DNA of 59,696 nt from Bryobacteraceae bacterium (GTDB lineage: Bacteria > Acidobacteriota > Terriglobia > Bryobacterales > Bryobacteraceae). Of the stretch, positions 9,969 to 18,229 are shown one piece after another. Made by a program: the position numbers and the translations under genes. Each line of letters starts with the position of its first letter. Positions within the stretch are counted from its first letter, which is position 1. The DNA lies in the NCBI GenBank assembly GCA_025928545.1, contig JAICJH010000042.1, positions 1-59,696 of the forward strand, given 5' to 3'. Below the pieces are notes generated by a model. It saw nothing but the letters and a program-made list of their open reading frames with translations. It was not told where the DNA came from and searched no databases.

Positions 9969-10783
9969 AGGCCGCCGAGCAGCGCCGGTATAGCCCCAGA
10001 GGGACCGTCATCCTGATCGGCGGGGCAGAGGATAAGGGACGCGACGGCGCCATTCTCAGCGAGATAGCGCGGTTGTCGGCGAAAGATCCAATCGTCATTT
10101 GTACGGCTGGAAGTTCATTTCCGGAAGAGACGGCAGAACGTTATCGCAGCGCCTTCCGTGCTCTGGGTGTGAAGTCCGTGCCGCATTTACGGGTGCGAAC
10201 ACGTCAGGACGCAGAGGGGGCCCGGGCCGTCGAGCTCATCGCGGCTGCCAAAGTTTTCTTTTTTACCGGCGGCGACCAGCTGCGTATCGCGAGCATCGTA
10301 GGGGGGACACCGCTGCATCGCGCGATAGAAGAACTGCATCGTTCCGGAGGTGTCATCGCGGGCACGTCTGCCGGAGCATCCGCTCTGGGCGAGACGATGC
10401 CCTACTCGGTGGTGGAGGAGGAGCATCGGGTAGCGGCCGCTCTTAGCCTTGCGCCGGGACTGCGGCTGCTGAACGACGTGGTGATCGATCAGCATTTCGC
10501 ACAGCGGGGCCGGCTGGGGCGTCTGGTTGCGGCGGTGACCGAAAACCCGCGTCTGCTGGGAATCGGCATCGACGAGAATACGGCTGTCGTCTGGAAGAAG
10601 GCGTCGTTTACGGTGATGGGGACGGGGGCTGTTTATGTCGTTGACGGACACGAGTTGACGCGTTCGAATTTAGGCACGGCGCCCGCGGGGGCGGCGATGT
10701 CCGCGTTCGATATCCGGCTTCATGTGTTGAATGCGAATGACAGTTTCGATGTGGCTGCCGGGAGGCCGCAACAACGGTGCTGA
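9965..10783 (+). CDS. cphB: cyanophycinase (second copy)
   Basis: A second S51-family hydrolase of 272 residues in the same operon. It keeps FFFTGGDQLRI and IAGTSAGAS (nucleophile S135) and DQHFAQRGR, so it should be active rather than a decayed duplicate. The sequence between these motifs has diverged from the first copy (for example AEDKGRDG against HEQKAPEQ in the first loop). GTG start in a 4-base overlap with the previous stop. The two could form homodimers or a mixed dimer (the family is dimeric), or differ in preference for polymer ends; the sequence does not decide this. Last gene before the strong hairpin at 10821. Confidence 0.92.
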   Translation: MKAAEQRRYSPRGTVILIGGAEDKGRDGAILSEIARLSAKDPIVICTAGSSFPEETAERYRSAFRALGVKSVPHLRVRTRQDAEGARAVELIAAAKVFFFTGGDQLRIASIVGGTPLHRAIEELHRSGGVIAGTSAGASALGETMPYSVVEEEHRVAAALSLAPGLRLLNDVVIDQHFAQRGRLGRLVAAVTENPRLLGIGIDENTAVVWKKASFTVMGTGAVYVVDGHELTRSNLGTAPAGAAMSAFDIRLHVLNANDSFDVAAGRPQQRC

Positions 10784-10820
10784 GTTGGCGGCGTCAGGCT
10801 GACCACCGCTGGAAATGAAA

Positions 10821-10852
10821 CGGCCCGGGAATCGGGTTCGATTCCTGGGCCG
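10821..10852. terminator. convergent terminator hairpin
   Basis: A 13-bp stem (CGGCCC..AATC paired with GATTCC..GGCCG, one G-T wobble) around a 6-base GGGTTC loop, preceded by AAA and followed by CTTTGTCT. It lies between the ends of the cyanophycin operon (+) and the first TBDR (-) and could terminate both. Confidence 0.75.
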
Positions 10853-10876
10853 CTTTGTCTGCTGCGGGTTTCCGGA

Positions 10877-13800
10877 TTAGAAGAACAGTTTCATGTTCAT
10901 CTGGATCAAGCGCGGCGTACTAAAACTGGTGATCTGCCCGAATGTGGAACTGGTAAGACCCGTGGCGGGGTTGCCCCAGTTGGCGTGGTTCATGATGTTG
11001 AAGAAATCCGCGCGAAATTCCAGCTTGTACCGCTCATTGAACCGGAAGCGGCGAGTCATGGACATATCCCACTGGATCGTGCCGGGGCCATGCAGAATGT
11101 CGCGCCCCGCATTGCCAAAGGTCCCCAACGGTACGCAACTCGGATTGCCCATATAAGCGGCTGTTGTGCAGCCGCCCGCGAAGGCAGCCGGGTTGAACCA
11201 CTGACTGAGTGTCCGCGTCATCGTGGTGACGCCGGCGACGACGTTGGGGCGGTCCGCGCCAACGCCCGTGAGGGAGACATCCGAACCAGTGGTAACGGTC
11301 AATGGCTGGCCGGTATAGAGGCTGACCAGCGGGGCCAGCTGCCAGTCTTTCGTAATCTGGCTGAGGACACCGCCGCCAATTCCACCGCTGGCGAAGACAC
11401 CGGAAGTATTGAACGTGTTGCGGCGATCGAAATTGCAATCGGCTTTTTCGGCGCGCCGGTTCAGAGGATTCTCGTAGTTATTGCCGGCAAGTTCTCCGCC
11501 GAAATCATATGTACTGGTGCAATGTCCCCAGGTGTAATTTGTCAGCCAGGTGAAATGGCTGGCGAATCGATGTTCAGCCTTGAGGAGCAGCCCGTTATAG
11601 CTGGCGGTATTTCCATCATCGGTCTGAACGATCGAGCTGTAATACGCACCCTGAGTCGGATTCAGCAGAGTCAACGGACGGCGGGCATCCTCATTGGCGG
11701 TTGTAGCTGTGGGGCTGGGGACCGGCATGTTCTGTTCGTTGGCGCCCAGAATGTGATTCGTGCGGTTGCCAATATAGGTTGCGGTCGCCAGCCAGTCTTT
11801 GGCAATCTGACGCTGATAGCTCAGATTCCACTGCATCATGTAAGTGTCGGCCACATGTTCGGGAATACTGACGTACGTACCCAATGTCGGAAAAATCGCA
11901 GCGCCCGGGAACGGGCTGCCCGCAACACCGGAGGGCGAGACATAGCCATTCCATGGGTTGGAAAACGGCGAGGTAATCGGAGTGTTCTTCACCGTGACGG
12001 CCGAAGCATAGGGCGGATTGGTGGTCCAGCGTTCCGGATAGAACAGCTCAGTGGAATCGTGCATCAGGCCGAAAGCGGCGCGGATGGTCTGCTTGCCGGA
12101 CCCGGTCGGATCGAAGACGATGCCGAGTCGGGGCGAAGTGGCCAGCCAGTGCGAATCGGCAAACTGGCAGCCGTTGGGCTGATCGCCGCCAAACAAAAGA
12201 CCCGCCGGCGCATTCGGATACTGTTTGCTGTGGGTTCCCGCGATGAAGGCGGCCAGGTTGAACTGGTTGCCGCGGCACTGCTTGTCGACGGCGGGAAGTT
12301 CGGGTTCCCAACGGGCGCCGATGTTGACTGTGAGGTGATTCGTCACGCGCCAGGAATCCTGCGCGTAAACGCCGACGACAGTCTGGCGCATGTAATCGGA
12401 AAGCGCGTTGCCCTGGTTGAAAGTGGAGAGGTGCCCGAGAAGCAGGTCCGCCAGATTGTCGCCCGAGTAGCCGGTGGTGCTGCCACCGCTGAAAGTGAAC
12501 TGCCCGTTCGATTGCTGGTTGTTGGTTGAATTGAACTGCTGTTTGCGTCCATCGAAACCAAACGCAAACTGGTGCTTGCCGCGGGTGACCTGGAAATCGT
12601 CCGACAACTGATAATTGTTGACGTTGAAATAGCCGGGGGCGCAGGTACCGCACGCGACGTTGAAGTAGTTGCCGACCGTAATCTGAATGTAGTTATCGGT
12701 CATATTGTCATTCAGCTTCATGCCGAGCGCCTGCGGGCCGAACAGGTTGGGGGCGGAGCCGCGATTGTCGGCGCGGCGGTCGAATGTCACGTGGAAAGAA
12801 TTCACCATGCTGGGGCTGATCGTATAGGTATCGCCGATCGTGGTGGTGTTGGATTGATCCTTGTTGCCGGGGTTGGGGCCGGTTGTCAGCGCATTCTTGC
12901 CATCGAAGAACGACTGCGCGGTGAAATTGTAAATGTAATACCGGACGTACATATTGTTCTTCTGGCTTTTGGCATAATCGACGCGGCCGATCACCTGCCA
13001 GTCCGGATTGTTGGTCGGCTGACCGAACAGAACCAGGCCGCACGGGTCGCTTGAAACCGGAATGAAGCTGAGAAGTTTCACTGCCGACTGATCGAAGCGG
13101 GAAGACGGAATGACGTTTCCGGGGAACGTCCTGACGTTGGTAGGATCAGCCGGGTCCTTCAGGCTGACGGCTTTCGACTGGCAGCCACCAGCGGAGGTCG
13201 GAGCGTCTTCCACCGAAAAATTGCCGGCCAAAGTCAGTGCGGTGGGCGTGTGCGCGGTGGTGTTCGAAGGGTTGCTGCGCTGTACCGTTTGCTGATAGCC
13301 ACCGAAGAAAAAGAGTTTGTCGCGGATTATCTTCCCGCCCGCCGTGCCGCCGAACTGGCTGCGCTTCAGGGAATCGCGCGACGGCTGAGAGACGGAGCCC
13401 GCAACTGTAGTGAGGCCTTTGGGACGGGCATTGAGTTCGTAGTTGCGAAGGAATTCGAAGAGATCGCCATGGAAGCCGTTGCTGCCGGACTTTGTGACGA
13501 CGTTGACTACTCCGCCAGGATGCAGACCGAACTGTGCCTGTAGCGCGTTTGTCTGGACGCTGAATTCCTGGACGGCGTCGGGAAACGGTATCGGCAGATT
13601 TACGTTGCTGAAAGCATCGTTGTTATCGCCGCCATCGAGAAGGTAATTGACACCGTTGGCCTGGCCGCCCGCGACGGAGAACGTGCCGGAGCCGTTGGAA
13701 CCCTGCATGTTCTTGCTGCCGGTGAGATCGCCAGCCGGGGCTGTGGTGCCTCCGCCAGTCAGCGTCAAAAGCTGAGTGAGATTGCGACCGTTCAGAGGCA

Positions 13801-14320
13801 GTTCAGTGATCTTGACCGCTTCCATGGTTTGCGCGATCGCACTGTCCCTGGTTTCCACCATTGCCGCGTTGGCTGTGACTTCCACGGTCTCCGTCACTGA
13901 GCCGACCGTCATCGCAACATTGGCGGTAATGTTGTGGGCCACTTCGAGGATGATTCCGGACTGCCGGTAATCCTTGAAACCGGCAGCTTTTGCTTCCAGC
14001 ACGTACGGACCTGGAGGCAGGTTCGAAAGCACGTAGTGACCATCACTGTCGGTAACAGTGGCATGCGCCGCTTTGGTATCCGTATCGGTGAGTGTGACGG
14101 ACGCTCCGACGATGTATTTCGCCGATGGATCGTTGACCGTGCCCTCGACTTGAGCCACGGCTACAGCCTGCGCGTACAGCCCGCTGGCCAGAAAAAGAGA
14201 TCCGATGACGGCGCATGCCGAAATGACAAGTTTCCGCATCGGGCGCGAAACTGGAACATACACTTCCTGAGCTGTTGACTTCATGGTCCGGCCCCCCTGT
14301 AGACCGAGATTAAACTTCAT
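10877..14320 (-). CDS. TonB-dependent receptor, Oar-like, with carboxypeptidase-regulatory-like N-domain
   Basis: Outer-membrane transporter of 1147 residues. After a long n-region and the hydrophobic signal segment (VISACAVIGSLFLASGLYA), an Ig-like carboxypeptidase-regulatory domain follows (VEGTVNDPSAKYIVGASVTL to about residue 140), then the plug (ITELPLNGRNLTQLLTLTGG) and a large beta-barrel ending in aromatic residues (MNMKLFF). I start at ATG 14320 because GGGAG precedes it by about 7 bases and because its promoter elements then sit at exactly the same distances as in the neighbouring TBDR gene. Alternative ATGs at 14371 and 14284 fit less well. The substrate is not evident; the shared LysR operator suggests co-control with the uronate-type genes downstream. 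Confidence 0.93.
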   Translation of the reverse strand: MKFNLGLQGGRTMKSTAQEVYVPVSRPMRKLVISACAVIGSLFLASGLYAQAVAVAQVEGTVNDPSAKYIVGASVTLTDTDTKAAHATVTDSDGHYVLSNLPPGPYVLEAKAAGFKDYRQSGIILEVAHNITANVAMTVGSVTETVEVTANAAMVETRDSAIAQTMEAVKITELPLNGRNLTQLLTLTGGGTTAPAGDLTGSKNMQGSNGSGTFSVAGGQANGVNYLLDGGDNNDAFSNVNLPIPFPDAVQEFSVQTNALQAQFGLHPGGVVNVVTKSGSNGFHGDLFEFLRNYELNARPKGLTTVAGSVSQPSRDSLKRSQFGGTAGGKIIRDKLFFFGGYQQTVQRSNPSNTTAHTPTALTLAGNFSVEDAPTSAGGCQSKAVSLKDPADPTNVRTFPGNVIPSSRFDQSAVKLLSFIPVSSDPCGLVLFGQPTNNPDWQVIGRVDYAKSQKNNMYVRYYIYNFTAQSFFDGKNALTTGPNPGNKDQSNTTTIGDTYTISPSMVNSFHVTFDRRADNRGSAPNLFGPQALGMKLNDNMTDNYIQITVGNYFNVACGTCAPGYFNVNNYQLSDDFQVTRGKHQFAFGFDGRKQQFNSTNNQQSNGQFTFSGGSTTGYSGDNLADLLLGHLSTFNQGNALSDYMRQTVVGVYAQDSWRVTNHLTVNIGARWEPELPAVDKQCRGNQFNLAAFIAGTHSKQYPNAPAGLLFGGDQPNGCQFADSHWLATSPRLGIVFDPTGSGKQTIRAAFGLMHDSTELFYPERWTTNPPYASAVTVKNTPITSPFSNPWNGYVSPSGVAGSPFPGAAIFPTLGTYVSIPEHVADTYMMQWNLSYQRQIAKDWLATATYIGNRTNHILGANEQNMPVPSPTATTANEDARRPLTLLNPTQGAYYSSIVQTDDGNTASYNGLLLKAEHRFASHFTWLTNYTWGHCTSTYDFGGELAGNNYENPLNRRAEKADCNFDRRNTFNTSGVFASGGIGGGVLSQITKDWQLAPLVSLYTGQPLTVTTGSDVSLTGVGADRPNVVAGVTTMTRTLSQWFNPAAFAGGCTTAAYMGNPSCVPLGTFGNAGRDILHGPGTIQWDMSMTRRFRFNERYKLEFRADFFNIMNHANWGNPATGLTSSTFGQITSFSTPRLIQMNMKLFF

Positions 14321-14354
14321 GGTTGGACTCCCCGAAGGGAAATAATTCCTAGAG

Positions 14355-14360
14355 AGTATA
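14355..14360 (-). promoter_or_regulatory. -10 element of the first TBDR promoter
   Basis: TATACT on the minus strand, 34 bases before the ATG at 14320. No good -35 hexamer lies 17 bases upstream (TATCTT), as expected for an activator-dependent promoter. The same TATACT occurs at the same distance from the second TBDR start. Confidence 0.65.
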
Positions 14361-14401
14361 TCGAAGCGCAAATCCGGAAGATATCTTAAAGGTTTAAACT
14401 T

Positions 14402-14424
14402 ATCGTTAAGAGATACTAAACGAT
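14402..14424 (-). promoter_or_regulatory. LysR-type operator upstream of the first TBDR
   Basis: A 23-bp interrupted palindrome with arms ATCGTT and AACGAT and inner AG/CT pairs. Its centre is 53-56 bases upstream of the -10, that is about -65 from the expected transcription start, the usual position of a LysR-type recognition site. It matches the site at 18190-18212 at 17 of 23 positions in the same spacing. The rest of the gap (14425-14580) shows no gene. Confidence 0.75.
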
Positions 14425-14580
14425 TGTCAGGGCCTGATGGTCCATTTGGCAGTCAGGGCTTCCGGGTCGCGGGATCTCCCGCATACTGCCTGACGCAGAC
14501 CGCTGTCAGGGTGTTGAAAAAGGAGATTCGGGCACCGCTCCTTTACAGTCGCGGCTCAATCAGTCGTTTCCGAGATGCTC

Positions 14581-17500
14581 CTAGAACACGAAGCGCGCGC
14601 CGAGTTGCAGGGTTCGCGGACGATTCGCCTGTGTCGTAATGGTGCCGAATGCGGCGCTGGTTGCTGTTGTGTTGGGGGCCCCGAACGTCGGGTGGTTGAG
14701 AACGTTGTACGCCTCCAGCCGAAGTTGCAGATTCGTCTTCTCCGTGAAGTGGAAGCGTTTGGAGAGCGAGGGGCTCCATTCGTTGATTCCATCCACGCGA
14801 AGATTGGGAAACGTGGTGGATAGCGTCCGGATGTGGTACTGAAACTGATCCGCGGCAAGAGTGTCGAAGGCCGACGTATTGAACGCGGGGCTGTTGTTGT
14901 TGCGATTGTCCAGAACAATCGGCGCACCGAAATATACATAGTCGCCCGGTGACGTGGTGCTGCCATTAACCCACGTAACCGGAGCACCCTTTTGCAAGGT
15001 ATAAATACTGTTGAGGCCCCAGCCTCCGAAAGCGAGATCCGCTGCCCTGGATTTACCCAGCTGAAATTTTCGGCCGCGACCGAAGGGCAGTTCGTATACG
15101 GTCGCGATCACGATGCGGTTGGGATGATCGTTGGGCGAGATGCGCTTTTCCGGCACTTCGTCACTGTCATTCAGCCAGGTAGTGCGATCAATCGTTTTCG
15201 AATGGATAAAGTTTGCCACAACGGTCAGGCCCCCGGAGAAACGCTTCTGGAAACGGACATTCAGACTTTGGTAAAACGAGCTTCCCGCAGTGTGGTTGAG
15301 TTCAATGATGCCGGTGCCGAAGGTGCCGCTCCCTACCGGAAACTGCGGGAACTTCGACAGCAACTGGGCCACCGTGGCCGTGGAACCGTTCTGGGATGTG
15401 GCGAGGCCCGCGAAGGGATTGGGGTTAGTGGCGCTCAGAGAGGTAATGAGAGGCTGATCGCGGGTGCCTGACGTGCTCAAATACCGGGACGGGATACCGT
15501 TCAGCTGTGTCACAAAGATCGGGACGTTGAGACTATGGCTGCCCGTGTAGACCACCTCAAAAAGCGTATTGCTCGTAAAGGAATGCTGTACGCCGAAGTT
15601 CCAGCGAATCGAATAGGGATCGCGGATTTCGGGATCGATGAACTGAATCGTCTGGCCTGCATAGGTTCCCGCCCCCAGCGAGGAGCCGACGGGTTGTTTG
15701 ATGCTGCCGCCGGGGAACGGATCGGCGAGCGTGGTTGCGGGAGTCAAAAAACTGTTGTTCGAAGCCGTGTACTGAGTGGTCTGGCTGAACCCGTACTGCT
15801 GAAGAATCGGATTCGTGGAGTAGGCGCCGGCGATTCCGAGCTGCGAGATGCTGATTGGCTGAACAAAAATGGCGAAACCGCTGCGCACGACAGTCTTGCC
15901 ATGCATTGCCTCCGGAGACCAGGACAGACCCACACGGGGGCTGACTTTGTGTGACGTCTGCTGGTACATGGCGCCATCGGCGGGAAAGCTCAGACCTCCG
16001 GCCACTTTAAAGTTTGCGGCGGAAATCTGAGAAATCGGCTTCAATGCGTAGGCAGCGGTAGCGGCGGCCGAAAGCGGATTGGATGCGGTGGCGTCGAACC
16101 CATTGACAGTACGGCCGTGTTTTTCGTAGTACGGCGCATCGTAATCGAAGCGCGCCCCGAGGTTGATTGTCAGGTTCCGGCGCACATGCCAGTCGTCCTG
16201 CGCAAACACCGCCCCATAGTGCTCATAGTAGGCGGCGGACGTATTCAGATCGAACGAACCGCTGGTGGGCAACCCGATCAGGAATTCCGCAAGATCCTGG
16301 CCCTGGACCACTGTCGAAGAGGCGCTGCTCGTCGCCTTTACCCAGCTGTTGGCGCTGAACGAGAACGATCCTGCGGAGTTCGCGTAGCTGATGGTGTTGA
16401 GAATGTACTGGCGGAATTCACCGCCGAACTTCAGAGAGTGACTGCCCTTCAGTTTGACCCAGCTGCCAAAGAACTGTACCGACTGAGAAGGAAGCTTGTT
16501 GGCGCCAGTGAAGCCCATCGTAGTGAATGCGGTTGCACCGGCAAACGCTATGTTGGGCAACTGCACGTACTGCGAAGTGGATTTCAGATAGCCGGGAAAA
16601 CCAAAAGCCGTGGGATCGACACCAGCGGCGGGCGACGGGTGCGCCTCGTCCATGCGGGTGAAATTTGCGCGCAGATCGATGACATTGGTCGCATTGAGAG
16701 TGAAAACGTTATCGATTGTGCCGCCCCAGTTGGCGCGAGTCAAAACCGAGCCCGTCGCGGCGTTGTGGAAATAATCGTTCTTGGTCTGGATGTAATCCGT
16801 CCTGCGAATGTCGAAGAAGACCCGGTCGCGTGCGGAGACGTTGTAGTCCAGACGGCCCAGTTGATTGCTGAAATTATCGGGAGTGGCCGCCGTACTGGCG
16901 AAATTATTCAGACCGTTGGCTGAACCGGGAAGGTTGGGCAAGGGCATCAGCTTGAGATAAGCCTGTGCAATCGGGCTCAGCTGACTGGCCGGAATAATAT
17001 TTCCCACATAGGGCTGCCGCGTAATCAGCGTCCCGCTTTGCGTCGCGCTGTAAGGGTTATACAACAGGTACTGGCTTCCGACCTTCAACAGATCGGAAAA
17101 GTCTCCGGTGCGTTCTTTTTCCGTGGCGACGCTCAGCAGGGTGGTATTCGGCTGGCTGTCTTTCAGGGCTTCCCAGGCAAAGAACCAGAAAAGTTTGTTG
17201 CGCCCGTCGAAAATTTTCGGTGCGACAACCGGACCACCTGCCGTGACACCGTACTGATTGTAGTGAGTAACCGGAGGCAACAAGCCGTTTTTGTTATTGA
17301 AATAATTGTTCGCGACGAGCGTATTAGGCTGGTTGAATTCCCACGCCGAGCCATGCAGTTCATTGGTCCCGGACTTCATCACCTGGTTGATCGTGCCGCC
17401 TGCCGTGTGACCTGAAGACGAATCGGTATCGAAAGTCTTGACGCTGACCTCGCGCACCGCGTCGGCAGGCGGGCTGTAAGCAAGACGCCCGTCCCAGGTT

Positions 17501-18108
17501 GCATCGGGCGAGCCGTTAATCTGGATCTCGTTGGTCTGTGCCGCGGAACCTGCGATGCTCCAGCCGGCGGCGGCGCCGCTGTCAAACGGGTGAATCAGCG
17601 ACGGCTGGCCGGTCGCCAGGACGCCGATCGAGAGGGAAGCCAGAACCAGCGGCGTTCTGCCGTTCAGGGGAAGGTCTTCCACTTCTTTCGTGGTGATTGT
17701 CTGGCCGACGGATGCGTTCTCACTGTTGACCAGCGGCGCATCCGCGGTCACTTCGACAGTCTGCGATGTATTGCCGACTTCCAGCGCGAAATCAATCGAG
17801 GCATGCGCTCCCGCGTTGACGTGAACGGCCCGGCGCACCGACTCCTTGAACCCTGTGACCGCAACCGTGATGTCATAGTCCCCGGGCGCCAGAAACGGGA
17901 GTGTGTAGTCCCCCGTGGTGCCGGAATTGGTCTGCAGCTTCGTTCCCGTGGTCACTTCGACCGCATTCACTTTGGCCCCGGGCACCACTGCGCCGGCAGG
18001 ATCCGTTATGGCGCCGCTGATGGTACCGCGAAATTCCTGCGCGGGTGAGAATTTGAGGGTGGCGCAAAGCGCGGTAACCAGAAACGCGGAACGAAAGAAA
18101 AACTTCAT
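14581..18108 (-). CDS. TonB-dependent receptor, Oar-like, with carboxypeptidase-regulatory-like N-domain
   Basis: Outer-membrane receptor of 1175 residues with signal peptide (MKFFFRSAFLVTALC...SPAQ), regulatory-like Ig domain (ISGAITDPAGAVVPGAKV), a plug with DLPLNGRTPLVLASLSIG and a barrel ending LQLGARFVF. AGGGAG lies 6 bases before the ATG. The plug loop carries a long Ser/Ala-rich stretch (HPFDSGAAAGWSIAGSA). Only the N-terminal domain architecture is shared with the preceding receptor; the barrels are quite different, so they probably take different ligands or partners. It is divergent from lysR, and the 121-base gap holds the shared operator. Confidence 0.94.
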   Translation of the reverse strand: MKFFFRSAFLVTALCATLKFSPAQEFRGTISGAITDPAGAVVPGAKVNAVEVTTGTKLQTNSGTTGDYTLPFLAPGDYDITVAVTGFKESVRRAVHVNAGAHASIDFALEVGNTSQTVEVTADAPLVNSENASVGQTITTKEVEDLPLNGRTPLVLASLSIGVLATGQPSLIHPFDSGAAAGWSIAGSAAQTNEIQINGSPDATWDGRLAYSPPADAVREVSVKTFDTDSSSGHTAGGTINQVMKSGTNELHGSAWEFNQPNTLVANNYFNNKNGLLPPVTHYNQYGVTAGGPVVAPKIFDGRNKLFWFFAWEALKDSQPNTTLLSVATEKERTGDFSDLLKVGSQYLLYNPYSATQSGTLITRQPYVGNIIPASQLSPIAQAYLKLMPLPNLPGSANGLNNFASTAATPDNFSNQLGRLDYNVSARDRVFFDIRRTDYIQTKNDYFHNAATGSVLTRANWGGTIDNVFTLNATNVIDLRANFTRMDEAHPSPAAGVDPTAFGFPGYLKSTSQYVQLPNIAFAGATAFTTMGFTGANKLPSQSVQFFGSWVKLKGSHSLKFGGEFRQYILNTISYANSAGSFSFSANSWVKATSSASSTVVQGQDLAEFLIGLPTSGSFDLNTSAAYYEHYGAVFAQDDWHVRRNLTINLGARFDYDAPYYEKHGRTVNGFDATASNPLSAAATAAYALKPISQISAANFKVAGGLSFPADGAMYQQTSHKVSPRVGLSWSPEAMHGKTVVRSGFAIFVQPISISQLGIAGAYSTNPILQQYGFSQTTQYTASNNSFLTPATTLADPFPGGSIKQPVGSSLGAGTYAGQTIQFIDPEIRDPYSIRWNFGVQHSFTSNTLFEVVYTGSHSLNVPIFVTQLNGIPSRYLSTSGTRDQPLITSLSATNPNPFAGLATSQNGSTATVAQLLSKFPQFPVGSGTFGTGIIELNHTAGSSFYQSLNVRFQKRFSGGLTVVANFIHSKTIDRTTWLNDSDEVPEKRISPNDHPNRIVIATVYELPFGRGRKFQLGKSRAADLAFGGWGLNSIYTLQKGAPVTWVNGSTTSPGDYVYFGAPIVLDNRNNNSPAFNTSAFDTLAADQFQYHIRTLSTTFPNLRVDGINEWSPSLSKRFHFTEKTNLQLRLEAYNVLNHPTFGAPNTTATSAAFGTITTQANRPRTLQLGARFVF

Positions 18109-18142
18109 TGTCGACTCCCTGAACGAAATTGATTCGTATCGC

Positions 18143-18148
18143 AGTATA
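18143..18148 (-). promoter_or_regulatory. -10 element of the second TBDR promoter
   Basis: TATACT on the minus strand, 34 bases before ATG 18108, exactly matching the spacing at the first TBDR gene. The -35 position reads TGGCTT, a poor match. Confidence 0.65.
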
Positions 18149-18189
18149 GCGAACCCCGATCGGATAAGCCATCTAAAAGAACATAACCA

Positions 18190-18212
18190 ATCGTTGAGTT
18201 CTACTCAACAAT
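18190..18212. promoter_or_regulatory. LysR-type operator between the second TBDR gene and lysR
   Basis: A 23-bp palindrome whose core arms GTTGAG and CTCAAC pair perfectly around TTCTA (18193-18209), with weaker outer pairs. On the minus strand it is centred about -65 for the TBDR promoter. On the plus strand it covers the -35 of lysR itself, a geometry typical of LysR regulators that activate the divergent gene and repress their own. Confidence 0.8.
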
Positions 18213-18222
18213 TTGATAAAAT
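18194..18222 (+). promoter_or_regulatory. lysR promoter, probably leaderless
   Basis: TTGAGT (18194-18199), a 17-base spacer and TAAAAT (18217-18222). The expected transcription start, about seven bases on, falls at or next to the ATG at 18230, and no Shine-Dalgarno sequence is present, so the mRNA is probably leaderless. The -35 lies inside the operator. Confidence 0.6.
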
Positions 18223-18229
18223 CCGTCCC

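Noticed and set aside
10821..10852. tRNA T-arm-like GGGTTCGATTCC
   Set aside because: No acceptor, D or anticodon arms can be formed around it; it is the loop side of a long perfect hairpin between convergent genes.
10985..12529. Long plus-strand open frame (514 codons) opposite the first TBDR
   Set aside because: It is a shadow of the TBDR codons in GC-rich DNA: no signal, domain or ribosome binding site, while the opposite frame has a complete receptor.
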